A stretch of 64,000 nt of DNA from Vibrio sp. UCD-FRSSP16_30 (GTDB lineage: Bacteria; Pseudomonadota; Gammaproteobacteria; Enterobacterales; Vibrionaceae): NCBI RefSeq assembly GCF_001676025.1, contig NZ_LZFW01000079.1, positions 84,216-148,215 of the forward strand, in the 5' to 3' direction. Under the pieces are notes generated by a model. The model saw only the letters and a list, made by a program, of their open reading frames with translations. It made no database searches and was not told where the DNA came from. Numbering within the stretch: the first letter of the stretch is position 1; every line of letters starts with the position of its first letter. This document shows, one piece after another, positions 1-11,365 of this stretch. The position numbers and the translations under genes are program-made.

Positions 1-37
1 CGGCTTCATCATTCATTTCCGTCATCGGTTCAAACAT
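1..37 (-). CDS. ftsZ: Cell division protein FtsZ, first codons only
   Basis: Only the first 12 codons and one base lie in the window; the gene continues past position 1. The visible residues, MFEPMTEMNDEA, match the start of Vibrio FtsZ, the tubulin-like GTPase that forms the Z ring. A GGAG ribosome binding site sits about 8 bases before the ATG, and ftsA ends 29 bases upstream, as expected for ftsA-ftsZ at the end of the dcw cluster. The identification rests on the short N-terminus and the position after ftsA. Confidence 0.85.
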   Translation of the reverse strand, partial: MFEPMTEMNDEA

Positions 38-66
38 CTGCTTTCTCCGTTCCCTGTCTACTCAGG

Positions 67-1335
67 TTAAAATTCTTTTTGTATCCAATTACGCATTTTG
101 CTAAACAAGCTAGTAAGTGATGACTGCTGCTTCGGTTCCGAATACTCACCATCATCATTAAAATTGCTGTCTTTGCCATAATGCAATAAACCAACTGCCG
201 TAGAATGGTACGGCTCCTTTACATATTCTGTTAAGCCTTTGACTTCTCTAGGCTTTCCGATTCTGACTTGATTGCCGAACACACGTTCTGCACACTCAGC
301 CAAACCTTCAATTTGTGACGCTCCACCGGTTAAAACGATACCGGCTGCGATGTGGTGGTGCTTACCACCGTTTTCGCGCATTTTGGTTTGTGCATTTTCA
401 ATCGCTTGATTGATCAAACCCATAAGTTCAGTATAACGCGGTTCTATCACTTCAGATAAAGTTTGTCGTTGCAAACTGCGTGATGGACGACCACCCACAC
501 TCGGTACATTCACTGTATCGTCTTTGCTAACCAACTCACTCATCGCGCAACCGTACTTCACTTTAATTTCTTCAGCGTCGTTAATCGGTGTACCAAATGC
601 GTAAGCAATATCACTGGTGACTGAGTTTCCTGCATAGGAAAAGACTTCGGTATGGCGTAAAGCGCCACCAGTCCAAAGAGCAACATCCATTGTACCTGCG
701 CCGATATCGACAACACATACACCGAGCTCTTTCTCGTCTTCAGTAATCACGGCATCGCTAGAAGCAAGGCCGGAAAAAATAAGTTGTTCAACCGTTAAGC
801 CACAACGCTCAACCGCTTTAATGACATTTTTAGCCATGTCATTGTGGCATGAGATCATATGTACGCTAACTTCCATACGTACACCTGATAAGCCTAACGG
901 ATTTTTTATGCTCGTTAGATGATCTATTTTAAATTCTTGTGGAATAACGTGCAGAATACGTTCTTCTTCACCAATCTTAATTGAACGAGCAGTATGAATC
1001 GCACGATCCATATCGTCCTGAGAAACCTCTTCATCAGAGATGGTTCCCATGCCTTTTTCAAAGCGACTGGTAATATGCTGACCAGAGATAGAAAGATAAA
1101 CACTACTAATCTTATGTTCAGCCATTAATTCAGCTTGGTTAACAGCACGTTCTACGGACTTAATAACAGAGTCAAGATCATTAACTCCGCCTTTATCCAT
1201 GCCGCGGGATGGACTGCTACCAGCTCCAATAATATTGATCTGTCCATCTGGAAGAATCTCGCCTACTAACGCTAATACAGTCGCTGTACCGATATCCAGA
1301 GCAACAATCAGATTGTCATCCATACCCTTGGTCAT
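67..1335 (-). CDS. ftsA: Cell division protein FtsA
   Basis: Actin-like ATPase that tethers FtsZ filaments to the inner membrane and recruits later division proteins. The 422-residue length is normal. The N-terminal phosphate-binding motif DIGTATVLALVGE (about residues 14-26), the second phosphate loop VVDIGAGTMDVALW (near 210) and the adenosine motif LTGGASQIEG (near 335) are present. The C-terminus ends in the amphipathic segment MRNWIQKEF, the membrane targeting helix of the family. The gene follows ftsQ with a 2-base gap and is followed by ftsZ, so the three are surely co-transcribed. Confidence 0.97.
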   Translation of the reverse strand: MTKGMDDNLIVALDIGTATVLALVGEILPDGQINIIGAGSSPSRGMDKGGVNDLDSVIKSVERAVNQAELMAEHKISSVYLSISGQHITSRFEKGMGTISDEEVSQDDMDRAIHTARSIKIGEEERILHVIPQEFKIDHLTSIKNPLGLSGVRMEVSVHMISCHNDMAKNVIKAVERCGLTVEQLIFSGLASSDAVITEDEKELGVCVVDIGAGTMDVALWTGGALRHTEVFSYAGNSVTSDIAYAFGTPINDAEEIKVKYGCAMSELVSKDDTVNVPSVGGRPSRSLQRQTLSEVIEPRYTELMGLINQAIENAQTKMRENGGKHHHIAAGIVLTGGASQIEGLAECAERVFGNQVRIGKPREVKGLTEYVKEPYHSTAVGLLHYGKDSNFNDDGEYSEPKQQSSLTSLFSKMRNWIQKEF

Positions 1336-1337
1336 TA

Positions 1338-2114
1338 CTACTCTCTATGTTTTTTCTCGTCGGTTAACCAACCAATGGCGGCCCCGGTGTCGTATCTCAA
1401 ATCTATATAGCTTATTTGTTGAGCTTTTTCATTCAAATGTCGATAAAGGTCAATAAATCGCTTAATTCTTTCTTGTAACGCATCTTTACCTAATTCTAGG
1501 CGAATACCGTTATCTAGTATCAGTTGCCATGCATGTCGATCATTTAATACCACTGACGTTATCTGTAAACCTAGGTCTGAAAACTTCGGCTCTATATCAC
1601 GCCAAGTTGCCAATACATTATCGGCTTCTGCTTCAGGACCATAGAGCTTAACAATATCTTGGTCTTGCTCTAGCAACTGACCAGGGTCGGCATAAAAAAT
1701 CTGACCTGTATCATTTAATAGTGCATTACCATTCCAGATTGCAGCTGGATGGTTTTCAATTACAAAGACCTTAATTGTTTTTGGCCACTGCTTACGAATT
1801 GCTGCGCTGGCAACCCAAGGAAGTGTTTCAACTGCATTTTGCAGTTCATTTACATCTTGCGTCATAAAGGTGCCAAACGGCTGAACACGCGCTAAAGCAC
1901 TCTGCACATCAGAGTTATGCACATATTCTAAGTTACCTTCAAGGACAAACTGAGAAAGGGGCAATCGTCCACTATCTCGCATCCATGCAACCGTGGAATA
2001 AATACCAAAAACGATCAACATCACCACGAAGAGTAAAAAACTCGCATCAACCCAAGAAAACTTGAATCGTGGCTTTGATTGGTATTCGGTTTCGACGTCT
2101 AATGTAGATTCCAT
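1338..2114 (-). CDS. ftsQ: Cell division protein FtsQ
   Basis: Bitopic inner-membrane protein of the divisome that bridges early and late division proteins by binding FtsB and FtsL. The 258-residue protein has a basic cytoplasmic N-terminus, one membrane segment at about residues 23-45, then a POTRA-like domain (about 53-125) and the beta domain. The C-terminus keeps the YIDLRYDTGAAIGW strand that contacts FtsB in this family. It lies between murC and ftsA with no ddlB before it. Confidence 0.95.
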   Translation of the reverse strand: MESTLDVETEYQSKPRFKFSWVDASFLLFVVMLIVFGIYSTVAWMRDSGRLPLSQFVLEGNLEYVHNSDVQSALARVQPFGTFMTQDVNELQNAVETLPWVASAAIRKQWPKTIKVFVIENHPAAIWNGNALLNDTGQIFYADPGQLLEQDQDIVKLYGPEAEADNVLATWRDIEPKFSDLGLQITSVVLNDRHAWQLILDNGIRLELGKDALQERIKRFIDLYRHLNEKAQQISYIDLRYDTGAAIGWLTDEKKHRE

Positions 2115-2161
2115 TGTAATATTATCGTCGACTTCCTAATAAACGGCACATACGCCAACAA

Positions 2162-2196
2162 GGGCAAGTATATCTATCATTCGATTATACTTACCC
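2162..2196 (-). other. Hairpin between murC and ftsQ
   Basis: Two 11-base arms (2162-2172 and 2186-2196) enclose a 13-base loop. On the minus-strand transcript the arms pair fully if one G-U pair is allowed. No run of T follows, so this is not a typical terminator. It sits in the 126-base gap where Escherichia coli carries ddlB. It may stabilise or process the murC-ftsQ message. Confidence 0.45.
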
Positions 2197-2240
2197 GACA
2201 TGATCTTTCCATAGCTATACGGGATATTTCGATACGGAAA

Positions 2241-3701
2241 CTAGTTTTTTTGCATTGCTCTGATATTCAGCTCTAGCTTTTCTAATTTTTTAGCTACCTT
2301 TCCAACATCACCGGCACCTTGTGTAAGAACAAGATCGCCATCACACAATAAATTACCCAAAATATTAGGTAAGTCATTTTGTTCTTTTATAAAGATAGGA
2401 TCGATTCTTCCTCGTCCGCGAATTGCGCGACATAAAGAACGACTATCTGCGCCCGCAATCGGTGCTTCACCTGCCGAATAGACATCCAATATTAATAGCA
2501 CATCAACTTTATCTAGAACATTAGCAAAATCGTCAAACAAATCACGAGTTCGGCTATAACGGTGAGGCTGAAAAACCATCACTAAACGTTTATCAGGCCA
2601 ACCTGCTCTTGCTGCATCAATTGTCACATCAACTTCACTTGGGTGATGTCCATAGTCATCCACCAGCATGGCTTTACCATTACCTGTTTCAAACTCACCA
2701 AGATGTTCAAATCGACGTCCGGTACCTTGTGTTGACAATAGCGCAGATAAAATAGCGTCATCTGAAATGCTATCTTCGGTTGCAACTGCAATAGCGGCTG
2801 AAGCATTTAACGCATTGTGTTTACCTGGCATATTCAAAGTAATATCAAGGTCACTTTGCCCTTCACGTTTAACGGTAAAGAAACTTTGCTGACCTTGTTG
2901 ACGATAGTTAACTATCTTAACGTCTGCGTCATCAGAAAAACCGTAGGTTATGACCTGACGGCTGATCGTTGGCAGCATTTCACGAATCACAGGATCATCA
3001 ATACACATAATTGCCTGACCATAGAAAGGCAGTTTGTGTAAGAAGTCACGGAATGTCTGCTTCAGAACTTCAAAATCACCGCCATAAGTATCCATATGGT
3101 CAGCTTCGATGTTCGTTACAATCGCAACCATCGGCTGTAAGTGTAAAAATGAAGCATCACTTTCATCGGCTTCTGCAATCAGAATACGGCTTGAACCTAG
3201 ACGAGCATTTGTGCCCGCACTTTTTACCAGACCACCATTAACAAACGTTGGATCGAGACCCGCTTCAGAATAAATTTGTGTCACTAACGCTGTGGTTGTA
3301 GTTTTACCATGAGTACCGGCAACGGCAATACCATGACGATAGCGCATAATCTCTGCCAGCATTTCCGCGCGACGAACAATAGGAATTCGTAAAGACTGCG
3401 CAGCCACAATTTCAGGGTTACTTTTATCAATCGCAGTAGATACTACGACTACACTGGCATTTTCAACGTTACTCTCGGCATGGCCAATAAAAATAGTAGC
3501 GCCTTTACTTTGTAGGCGCTCAGTCACTACGTTCTGATTGATATCGGAGCCTGAGATAGTATAGCCTTCGTTTAGCAACACCTCCGCAATACCACTCATA
3601 CCCGCACCACCAATACCAACAAAGTGGATGCATTTTACGCGACGCATTTCTGGAATCATCGCTCGGATACGTGCTAAATCTTGTTTGTGTTCAATTACCA
3701 T
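2241..3701 (-). CDS. murC: UDP-N-acetylmuramate--L-alanine ligase
   Basis: ATP-dependent ligase that adds L-alanine to UDP-MurNAc, the first amino acid of the peptidoglycan stem peptide, in the cytoplasm. The 486 residues show the N-terminal nucleotide motif GIGGAGMSG (near 30), the Mur ligase P-loop GTHGKTTT (129-136), the central NxExDHMD motif and the YGHHPSEV motif of the C-terminal domain. It follows murG with a 28-base gap in the dcw operon. Confidence 0.97.
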   Translation of the reverse strand: MVIEHKQDLARIRAMIPEMRRVKCIHFVGIGGAGMSGIAEVLLNEGYTISGSDINQNVVTERLQSKGATIFIGHAESNVENASVVVVSTAIDKSNPEIVAAQSLRIPIVRRAEMLAEIMRYRHGIAVAGTHGKTTTTALVTQIYSEAGLDPTFVNGGLVKSAGTNARLGSSRILIAEADESDASFLHLQPMVAIVTNIEADHMDTYGGDFEVLKQTFRDFLHKLPFYGQAIMCIDDPVIREMLPTISRQVITYGFSDDADVKIVNYRQQGQQSFFTVKREGQSDLDITLNMPGKHNALNASAAIAVATEDSISDDAILSALLSTQGTGRRFEHLGEFETGNGKAMLVDDYGHHPSEVDVTIDAARAGWPDKRLVMVFQPHRYSRTRDLFDDFANVLDKVDVLLILDVYSAGEAPIAGADSRSLCRAIRGRGRIDPIFIKEQNDLPNILGNLLCDGDLVLTQGAGDVGKVAKKLEKLELNIRAMQKN

Positions 3702-3729
3702 AATATTCTCTTGCTCAATACTGTTGAGA

Positions 3730-4797
3730 TTAACCGCGTTCGCTTAATGAGATAATTGCCTCTGCGACAATTTTATCTGCGTCAAGCTTAGCCGCCTGAC
3801 GTGCTTTGATAGCCATCTCAAGTAATGAAGCTCTGTCTAATTCCTGAATTATTTGTGTTAGCTTACTAACCGATAAATCTTGTTGTTCAATCATTTTTGC
3901 AGCGCCAGCATCCACTAGGTAGTCACCATTGAGTGCTTGCTGTCTGTCTTTGTGTGGATAAGGAATAAAGACTGCCGCAAGGCCTGCTGCTGAGACTTCC
4001 GAAACGGTCAGTGCGCCCGAACGACACACAATTAAATCGGCCCATGCATAGGCGCCAGCAACATCGTCAATAAACTCAGTCACCTTAGCTGTCACACCAG
4101 CTTGATGATAACGAGCTTCCACATCGGCTTGATTGTCTTTTCCTACCTGATGCCAAACCGTATAACCATCACCTAGTTCGGCTAAAGTCGGCGCTAGTGT
4201 ATGGTTTAAAATGCGCGCCCCTTGGCTGCCACCCATCACTAATATACGAATATCACCATCACGAGAGGCTAATCTTTGCTGTGGGGACTCAAGAGTCGTT
4301 ACATCCGTTCGTACTGGATTACCCACAACTTCGGCATTAGGAAATGCCCCAGGAAAAGCTTGAAATACTTTACTTGCCACTTTAGCGAGCCAACCATTGG
4401 TTAGGCCTGCAACTGCGTTTTGCTCATGCAGCACTAAAGGAATGCCACACTGACGAGCCGCAATACCACCCGGGCCGCTCACATAGCCACCCATACCTAA
4501 AACAACATCAGGCTGGTATCGTTTAATGTGTGCTTTCGCCTGAAAAATAGCGTTGATAATCTGAAATGGCGCTTTAATCAGCTTCGCTATTCCCTGGCCT
4601 CGAAGTCCTTTGACTTTAATAAAATCGATCTCGATACCATGTTTAGGCACTAAATCAGCTTCCATACGATCTTCGGTACCTAACCAGCGGATCTCCCAAC
4701 CCTGCTGTTGTAGGTACTTAGCTACCGCAAGACCTGGAAAAACATGTCCGCCCGTTCCTCCGGCCATAACCAAGAGGCGCTTATTTTTAGTTGTCAT
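3730..4797 (-). CDS. murG: Lipid II synthase MurG (GlcNAc transferase)
   Basis: Membrane-associated glycosyltransferase that adds N-acetylglucosamine to lipid I to make lipid II. The 355-residue protein has the [10 protein letters not shown] loop (13-22), the second glycine-rich loop [11 protein letters not shown], and the C-terminal UDP-binding region with [10 protein letters not shown]. Its start overlaps the end of ftsW by 11 bases, suggesting translational coupling between the lipid II maker and the septal wall polymerase. Confidence 0.97.
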   Translation of the reverse strand: MTTKNKRLLVMAGGTGGHVFPGLAVAKYLQQQGWEIRWLGTEDRMEADLVPKHGIEIDFIKVKGLRGQGIAKLIKAPFQIINAIFQAKAHIKRYQPDVVLGMGGYVSGPGGIAARQCGIPLVLHEQNAVAGLTNGWLAKVASKVFQAFPGAFPNAEVVGNPVRTDVTTLESPQQRLASRDGDIRILVMGGSQGARILNHTLAPTLAELGDGYTVWHQVGKDNQADVEARYHQAGVTAKVTEFIDDVAGAYAWADLIVCRSGALTVSEVSAAGLAAVFIPYPHKDRQQALNGDYLVDAGAAKMIEQQDLSVSKLTQIIQELDRASLLEMAIKARQAAKLDADKIVAEAIISLSERG

Positions 4798-6067
4798 TTT
4801 GCGTCTTACCTTGTTTATCTTGTTGATCTTCGTCTTGCGTTAATGATTCTGAGTATTCAAACAGCCGCTGTTCATGATCGATGCGGATCAATATACCTAC
4901 CGCAATCGACATAATAATTAAACTCGACCCACCGTAACTGATCAGAGGTAATGTCAAACCTTTGGTTGGTACCATGCCGGCTGCTGCGCCAACATTAACC
5001 ACCGATTGAAAGGCAAACCAAACACCAAAGCCAATCGAAAGATAACCGCTAAAAACATCTCCGGATTCAAATGCTCGCTTACCGATAAATACCGCCTTAA
5101 ACACTAAAGCGAAGATCAGCAGCAATATACAAGTTACGCCAATAAAGCCCAGCTCTTCACCCATTACTGCAAATACAAAGTCGGTATGCGCTTCAGGAAG
5201 ATAAGCCAGTTTTTGAATTGAATTTCCTAGCCCTTGACCAAACCATTCACCACGACCAAACGCCATCAATGATTGTGTTAACTGATAGCCACTGCCAAAA
5301 GGGTCTTCCCACGGGTCTAAAAATGAAGTCACACGCTTCATTCGGTAAGGTTCAATCATGATTAGAACAGCAATACCCATCATGCCAGCAAACGCTAGAG
5401 CTAAAAACTGCCACAGCTTAGCGCCGGCAATAAATAACATAGCAAAAATGGTCACCAGCATTACCACTACTGTTCCGAGATCGGGCTGTCCTAATAGCAA
5501 AACAGCTAATAAGCCAAATACTACGAAAGGCTTAAAAAAACCGCCAAAAAAGCTGGCTCTTACTTCATGTTGCTTACGGAATAAATAACCTGCCATAAAG
5601 ATAAACAATGAAAGTTTGGCAAGTTCAGCTGGCTGAAAATTGATGACACCTAAGGAGATCCAGCGTGATGCACCATTTACAGACTTACCTGCAAATAACA
5701 CCACAAACAATAAAAACATACATAGGGCGAGTAGCCACGTACTGTAACGCAACAACATTTTTGTCGGGATATGGACAACAACAGCCATCACGCAAAGTGC
5801 CAATATAAGATAAAAAGCATGGCGAATAGCAAAATGGAAAGGTGAACCAAAATGCGAGTAGCTTATTGGTAAAGAAGCCGATGTCACCATCACCAAACCA
5901 GTTAACATTAATGCTAATGTTAACCAAACTAGATGTCGGTCATAAAGAACGGGTAAAGTTGAATTTTCCTGAGCATCCAATACATCTGGGGATGCCACAG
6001 CATCATCATTTGATGTAGGAGTCGATTCCTTTCCATGAAACCGAGAGAGCCAACGCATATTTCTCAC
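4787..6067 (-). CDS. ftsW: Septal peptidoglycan glycosyltransferase FtsW
   Basis: SEDS-family polymerase that works with FtsI to make septal glycan strands from lipid II. It has about ten hydrophobic membrane segments and the family motifs [21 protein letters not shown] and the C-terminal [13 protein letters not shown]. The start is uncertain by three codons: a GTG at 6067 has a GGA six bases upstream, while the ATG at 6058 has a poorer site. The first 45 residues are a variable cytoplasmic extension. Confidence 0.95.
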   Translation of the reverse strand: MRNMRWLSRFHGKESTPTSNDDAVASPDVLDAQENSTLPVLYDRHLVWLTLALMLTGLVMVTSASLPISYSHFGSPFHFAIRHAFYLILALCVMAVVVHIPTKMLLRYSTWLLALCMFLLFVVLFAGKSVNGASRWISLGVINFQPAELAKLSLFIFMAGYLFRKQHEVRASFFGGFFKPFVVFGLLAVLLLGQPDLGTVVVMLVTIFAMLFIAGAKLWQFLALAFAGMMGIAVLIMIEPYRMKRVTSFLDPWEDPFGSGYQLTQSLMAFGRGEWFGQGLGNSIQKLAYLPEAHTDFVFAVMGEELGFIGVTCILLLIFALVFKAVFIGKRAFESGDVFSGYLSIGFGVWFAFQSVVNVGAAAGMVPTKGLTLPLISYGGSSLIIMSIAVGILIRIDHEQRLFEYSESLTQDEDQQDKQGKTQNDN

Positions 6068-6085
6068 TTTTTTCCGTTCTCTTTT

Positions 6086-7429
6086 TTAATTTGCATCCTG
6101 CAGCTCACCATTATGCTGAGCTAGCTGAGTAAAGATATCCCCGCGCTGCATAAAATTAGCAAACTGATCTAAACTGGCACAGGCCGGAGAAAGCATCACC
6201 ATATCACCTAGCTTGGCTTTCTGTCGAATCACGGTAACCGCTTCTTGCATGCTATCGAAGTAAACACTGTTTTCAGATAATGATAGTAACTGCTTACCAT
6301 CAGCGCCGAAGCAATATAACTCTACATTTAACGAACAAAGCGCAGGCTTTAACTCAGAAAAATCAGCACCTTTACCGGCACCACCGACTAACAAATATAA
6401 ACGACCGCTAACATGCAGTCCTTTCAGTGCAGCTAAAGTGCTGGCAACATTCGTGGCTTTTGAATCATTGACCCATACAATACCGTCATTACGACTGACA
6501 ACCTGACAGCGATGCGCTAAACCAACATAAGATTTAAGTGCATCAAGAGCGGCTGCAATATTAACCTCAGCAGCATCAAGAAGCGCAATAGCAACCAGCG
6601 CATTTAACATATTGTGCTGACCGACAATAGAAAGCTCATTGGTCGCCAATATTGGGTGATTATCACAAGTTAACCATAACTGACCTTGATGTTCAGATAA
6701 GCAGTATTTTCCTTGCTCTACTCCAAACTCAACTAATCCTAGTGATTCACTAGGGTAAGTCGCTTTGTCATCTGCATTCACTATCTTAATGTTCGCATTA
6801 TCAAAAATGCGCAATTTGGCATCACGATAATCATGCATGCCTTCATACCTATCCATATGATCTTCAGATAGATTAAGAAACGCTGCCGCTTGTAAAGAAA
6901 GGCTAGATGTTGTTTCTAGTTGAAAGCTTGATAACTCTAAAACAAACAGATCGGCATCAGTATTTAATAGCTCTAATGCCGGGACACCTATATTACCACC
7001 CACTGCCGTTTTAACTCCGGCAGCATTGGCCATAACACCGGTAAGATCCGTTACGGTACTTTTTCCGTTTGAGCCCGTAATGGCTAAAACAGGCTTAGTG
7101 ACAGCCCAAGCAAATAATTCAATATCACCAACAACCGGTATCCCTTGCGCAATCACCTTTTGTAACTCAGGTGTTGCTAAAGCAATTCCAGGGCTTGCGA
7201 CAATAAGATCAGCATGCTCTAGCCATTGTTGATTTAAGCCGCCACTAAATAAAGGGATATCATCACTAAGATGTTCAGCCCCAGTAGGGTTTTCTCGTGT
7301 ATCAATCACCTTGATGGTTAAATCTCGGCCTAATTGTAACGATACCTTTTGTAGGTGCTTCACCACTGACAAACCAGTAATGCCAAGCCCTATAACGACC
7401 ACTTCTTGAATTTTTTGCCACTGCTGCAT
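6086..7429 (-). CDS. murD: UDP-N-acetylmuramoylalanine--D-glutamate ligase
   Basis: Adds D-glutamate to UDP-MurNAc-L-alanine in the cytoplasm. The 447 residues begin with the Rossmann motif GLGITGLSV (near 14) and contain the P-loop GSNGKST (119-125), the LSEDHMDRY motif and the C-terminal NDSKATN sequence typical of MurD. It lies 18 bases before ftsW and 3 bases after mraY in the dcw operon. Confidence 0.96.
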   Translation of the reverse strand: MQQWQKIQEVVVIGLGITGLSVVKHLQKVSLQLGRDLTIKVIDTRENPTGAEHLSDDIPLFSGGLNQQWLEHADLIVASPGIALATPELQKVIAQGIPVVGDIELFAWAVTKPVLAITGSNGKSTVTDLTGVMANAAGVKTAVGGNIGVPALELLNTDADLFVLELSSFQLETTSSLSLQAAAFLNLSEDHMDRYEGMHDYRDAKLRIFDNANIKIVNADDKATYPSESLGLVEFGVEQGKYCLSEHQGQLWLTCDNHPILATNELSIVGQHNMLNALVAIALLDAAEVNIAAALDALKSYVGLAHRCQVVSRNDGIVWVNDSKATNVASTLAALKGLHVSGRLYLLVGGAGKGADFSELKPALCSLNVELYCFGADGKQLLSLSENSVYFDSMQEAVTVIRQKAKLGDMVMLSPACASLDQFANFMQRGDIFTQLAQHNGELQDAN

Positions 7430-7432
7430 GAA

Positions 7433-8515
7433 TTAACGTACCTTCAATGTCGCAAGACCAATAAGCACAAGTACGATAGAAATAATCCAAAAACGTACAA
7501 TAACACGCGGCTCTGGCCAGCCTTTTAGCTCATAGTGATGATGTATTGGCGCCATACGAAATACTCGTTGACCGCGCAATTTGTATGAACCAACCTGAAG
7601 AATTACCGATAGGGTTTCCATAACAAATACCCCACCCATAATCACCAATACAAATTCTTGACGCACTAAAACTGCAATGGTGCCTAACGCTCCACCTAAT
7701 GCCAGAGAACCTACATCACCCATAAAGACTTGCGCAGGATAAGTGTTAAACCATAAGAAGCCTAACCCAGCACCGACAATTGCCGTACAGAAAATAACAA
7801 GCTCACTGCTTTGTGGCACATAAGGAATATGCAAATATTGGGCAAAGTTAACGTTACCGGTCGCATAAGCAATAATCGCAAAGCCTGATGCGACAAGGAT
7901 AGTTGGCATGATTGCCAAGCCATCTAAGCCGTCAGTTAGGTTCACCGCGTTACTGGTACCGACAATAACAAAGTAAGTCAGAACAATATAAAACAGCCCT
8001 AGTTGAGGCATGATGTCTTTAAAGAAAGGAACCACTAACTGAGTTGCAGTAGTGTCTTTACCGTGAGCGTATAGTGCAAAAGCGACCACGATAGCAATCG
8101 CTGACTGCCAAAAGTACTTCCAGCGAGCAATCAAACCATCGGTATTTTTACGCACAACTTTTCGGTAGTCATCCACAAAGCCAACCACACCATAGCCAAG
8201 CAGCACAAACAATACCGCCCATATATAAGGGTTAGATAAGTCTGCCCATAACAAAACCGTAATGGTGATCGCCGCCAGTATCATTACGCCTCCCATAGTA
8301 GGAGTGCCATGTTTACTTAGGTGAGATTCAGGTCCGTCATGACGAACAATTTGACCAATTTGTAATAGTTGTAGACGACGAATTAATTTCGGCCCCATCC
8401 ATAGTGAAAGCACTAAGGCAGTCAGCACACTTAAAATCGAGCGAAAAGATAGGTAATCAAATAGACGAAAAAACGAAAAATGAGGCTGTAGTAAATCCGC
8501 TAGCCAGATAATCAT
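7433..8515 (-). CDS. mraY: Phospho-N-acetylmuramoyl-pentapeptide transferase (lipid I synthase)
   Basis: Integral membrane enzyme that transfers phospho-MurNAc-pentapeptide to undecaprenyl phosphate, making lipid I. The 360-residue protein has ten hydrophobic segments. Family motifs are visible: HGTPTMGG, the acidic pair [28 protein letters not shown] and the histidine motif APIHHHYE. It overlaps murF by 4 bases, so the two are translationally coupled. Confidence 0.97.
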   Translation of the reverse strand: MIIWLADLLQPHFSFFRLFDYLSFRSILSVLTALVLSLWMGPKLIRRLQLLQIGQIVRHDGPESHLSKHGTPTMGGVMILAAITITVLLWADLSNPYIWAVLFVLLGYGVVGFVDDYRKVVRKNTDGLIARWKYFWQSAIAIVVAFALYAHGKDTTATQLVVPFFKDIMPQLGLFYIVLTYFVIVGTSNAVNLTDGLDGLAIMPTILVASGFAIIAYATGNVNFAQYLHIPYVPQSSELVIFCTAIVGAGLGFLWFNTYPAQVFMGDVGSLALGGALGTIAVLVRQEFVLVIMGGVFVMETLSVILQVGSYKLRGQRVFRMAPIHHHYELKGWPEPRVIVRFWIISIVLVLIGLATLKVR

Positions 8516-9873
8516 TGAAATTTCTCCTTAAGAGCAGCGGCCACTTTACTCATTTGTGCGCTGTTAGCGCCTTTCACAAGCAAGGTGTGTTGAATGTTGG
8601 GTTGATTAGAGATGTGTTGTTCAACAAAGTCTAAAAGGCTTTGATGATTTTCAAAGTGATGACCACCAGCAACATCACTAATTACCTTAGTGTCATCACC
8701 GTAAGTCAGCACATACTCAAACTTAAATTTTGCGGCATATTCACCGACTTGACGATGAAGTTCAAGGCTTTCTTTGCCTAGCTCAGCCATAAAGCCAAGA
8801 ATAAGCCAGCGGTTTCCTTCAAAGTGACTTAATAAATCAGCGGCAGCCTTCATCGCAGGCACACTCGCGTTATAGCTATCATCGATGAGCTGTATTGTGT
8901 CAGACAAACGCTCTACTGCAACTCGCCCTTTCATTTGGGCTACAGCTTCAAGGCCTGCAACCACAGTTGATAATGCGCTGCCCATATTTAATGCGATGGC
9001 AGCGGCTGCAACGGCATTGGCAACATTATGCTCACCAACAATACTCAGCTGTACTTTAGCCATCCCAAAAGGAGAATGAAGATGAAACTTAGCTAAACCA
9101 TGATGATTGACTTGAATATTAGTCGCGTAATAATCGGCTAAAGCATTATCAAAAGAGAAGGTTTGTACTCGTTTATCTTGTAATAATGGCAACCACAATT
9201 CGCCACCCTGACTATCAAGGTTGTACAGTGCTAAGCCTTTCTCATCTAAAGTGGAAAAGATCTCACCTTTGGCTTTCATTACGCCTTGCAAAGAGCCAAA
9301 ACCTTCAAGATGCGCGGCTGCCACGTTATTTACTAAGGCAATGTCTGGCTTAACTAAGTTGACGGTATATTCAATTTCTTTTTCGTGATTAGCGCCTAAT
9401 TCGATAACCGCAAAATCGTGTTGTAATGTGGCACGAAGCAAGGTTAACGGAGCGCCGATATCATTGTTAAAGTTCCCCGCCGTCGCCAGCGTTTCCCCTC
9501 TCAATGATAAAATAGAAGTTAACATCTCTTTGACGGTGGTTTTACCGCAGCTTCCGGTAATAGCGACTTTTGGGATAGACGTTTTGGCAAGGTTCGCCGC
9601 GCCAAGTTGCCCTAAAGCTAACTTACTATCGGTCACAATCACTTGTGGTAATGATAAAGGCAGTTCGCGCTCAACTAAAAGTGCAACAGCGCCTTGAGAA
9701 AGGGCTTGTTCACAAAAGTCATGAGCATCAAAACGGTCCCCTACTAGTGCCACAAATAATCCATGAGCGGCTATATTTCGGCTGTCCGTTGATACTGATT
9801 CGATAGCAACATCATCGCCAACGAGACGTCCATTGACGGCTAGGGCAATTTCGGAGAGTAAAGTACGAATCAT
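8512..9873 (-). CDS. murF: UDP-MurNAc-tripeptide--D-alanyl-D-alanine ligase
   Basis: Completes the cytoplasmic pentapeptide precursor by adding D-Ala-D-Ala. The 453-residue protein has the N-terminal substrate domain with the STDSRN motif, the P-loop GSCGKTT (107-113), the [10 protein letters not shown] segment and the [14 protein letters not shown] motif characteristic of MurF. Four-base overlaps with both murE and mraY indicate coupled translation. The D-Ala-D-Ala ligase that feeds it is not in this cluster. Confidence 0.96.
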   Translation of the reverse strand: MIRTLLSEIALAVNGRLVGDDVAIESVSTDSRNIAAHGLFVALVGDRFDAHDFCEQALSQGAVALLVERELPLSLPQVIVTDSKLALGQLGAANLAKTSIPKVAITGSCGKTTVKEMLTSILSLRGETLATAGNFNNDIGAPLTLLRATLQHDFAVIELGANHEKEIEYTVNLVKPDIALVNNVAAAHLEGFGSLQGVMKAKGEIFSTLDEKGLALYNLDSQGGELWLPLLQDKRVQTFSFDNALADYYATNIQVNHHGLAKFHLHSPFGMAKVQLSIVGEHNVANAVAAAAIALNMGSALSTVVAGLEAVAQMKGRVAVERLSDTIQLIDDSYNASVPAMKAAADLLSHFEGNRWLILGFMAELGKESLELHRQVGEYAAKFKFEYVLTYGDDTKVISDVAGGHHFENHQSLLDFVEQHISNQPNIQHTLLVKGANSAQMSKVAAALKEKFQ

Positions 9874-11357
9874 TTACCTAGCTCCAATAACTGCATAGCG
9901 GATTCGCGATCAGAATAATGAATGGTCTTATCTCCTAAGATTTGATAGTCCTCATGACCTTTGCCTGCTAACAAAATGATGTCATTAGATGCTGCGTTTT
10001 CAATAGCATAGGACAAGGCATTGAATCTATCATGTAAAACAGTGACAGACTTTTGATTTGAAACGCCTTTTAGCATATCTTCGATGATTATTGAGGGGCT
10101 TTCGCTACGTGGGTTATCATCTGCTAATATCACATGATCAGCAAATGTCTCACCTATCTTAGCCATCATCGGTCTCTTGCCCGTATCTCTGTCGCCACCG
10201 CAACCAAAAATAGCCCACAGCTTGCCTTTGCAATGCACACGTAATGCACGTAATGCTTTTTCTAGTGCGTCTGGAGTATGAGCATAATCCACCACTACTT
10301 TGGCTTTGTCAGCAGTTTGAAAAAGTTCCATCCGACCAATAACAGGTTTTAGTTGTACTGATGTCTGCTGTAACTGTTTGATATCAAAGCCAAGACTTAA
10401 TAACGTCGTGAAAGCAAGCAGTACATTACTGGCATTGAACTCACCAATTAATGATGTCTGTATTCTTCCTGCGCCCCAACAACTATCAAAGGCAATATCA
10501 ATACCTTGCTCTGAGTAGTGAATATCAGAGGCGTACATATAGCGTTCAGTGGACGGTTTTTCCGTCATAGAGACCGCGATAGCATCAGGTACAGATGCTA
10601 GCCATTGTTGACCAACAGCGTCATCCACATTGATAATTTTGTGCTTACATTCATGCTCGGTAAATAAGCTTAATTTAGCGTTAGCGTAAGTTTGCATATC
10701 ACCGTGGTAATCAAGATGATCACGGCTCAAATTACTAAAAACAGCAGCATCAAACTGCAATGCTTTAATTCTGTGCTGAACCAAACCATGAGATGAAATT
10801 TCCAGAGCAGTAAGATCAGCGCCTAATCCGTTAAGTTGCGCCAGTGTTTTACATATTTCAATGGCGCTTCCAGTGGTGTTTTTCGCTTCTTTTAAAGAGG
10901 CTAAAAAACCATTTCCGGTAGTGCCCATTACCGCGGCCCGCTTACCGATACTGTCCAACCACTGAGCAATAATTTGGGTAATGGTTGTCTTACCATTGGT
11001 CCCCGTAACCGCAATTAGGTTCATCCCATCAAAATGATATAAACGATGAGCAAGTGCCGATAAATTTACCCCAAGATTATCGAGATACAATATCGGGGTC
11101 TGCTCCATCCACACCACAGTGCCATGACAGAGATTGACGTCACTTTCTGCAAGTACCAGAGTGGCACCAGATGTCACCGCATTAGAGATAAAACGGCGTC
11201 CATCAACAGTGTGCCCTTTAATTGCCACAAAGGTTGAACCTGCGACAATATTTCGGCTATCTAACTCAAGATCGCCAATATTGATGCTGGCAAGATCATC
11301 ACTGAGATTACTCAGCCAAGGCTCGACTAAGTACTGTAAGTTGCATTGAAAATTCAT
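9870..11357 (-). CDS. murE: UDP-MurNAc-tripeptide synthetase (meso-diaminopimelate adding)
   Basis: Adds meso-diaminopimelate to UDP-MurNAc-L-Ala-D-Glu. The 495 residues include the P-loop GTNGKTT (119-125), the [11 protein letters not shown] motif and, in the C-terminal domain, [12 protein letters not shown] is the motif that in this family selects meso-diaminopimelate over lysine, as expected for a Gram-negative wall. The gene begins 8 bases after ftsI ends. Confidence 0.96.
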   Translation of the reverse strand: MNFQCNLQYLVEPWLSNLSDDLASINIGDLELDSRNIVAGSTFVAIKGHTVDGRRFISNAVTSGATLVLAESDVNLCHGTVVWMEQTPILYLDNLGVNLSALAHRLYHFDGMNLIAVTGTNGKTTITQIIAQWLDSIGKRAAVMGTTGNGFLASLKEAKNTTGSAIEICKTLAQLNGLGADLTALEISSHGLVQHRIKALQFDAAVFSNLSRDHLDYHGDMQTYANAKLSLFTEHECKHKIINVDDAVGQQWLASVPDAIAVSMTEKPSTERYMYASDIHYSEQGIDIAFDSCWGAGRIQTSLIGEFNASNVLLAFTTLLSLGFDIKQLQQTSVQLKPVIGRMELFQTADKAKVVVDYAHTPDALEKALRALRVHCKGKLWAIFGCGGDRDTGKRPMMAKIGETFADHVILADDNPRSESPSIIIEDMLKGVSNQKSVTVLHDRFNALSYAIENAASNDIILLAGKGHEDYQILGDKTIHYSDRESAMQLLELGK

Positions 11358-11365
11358 ACTACTTC

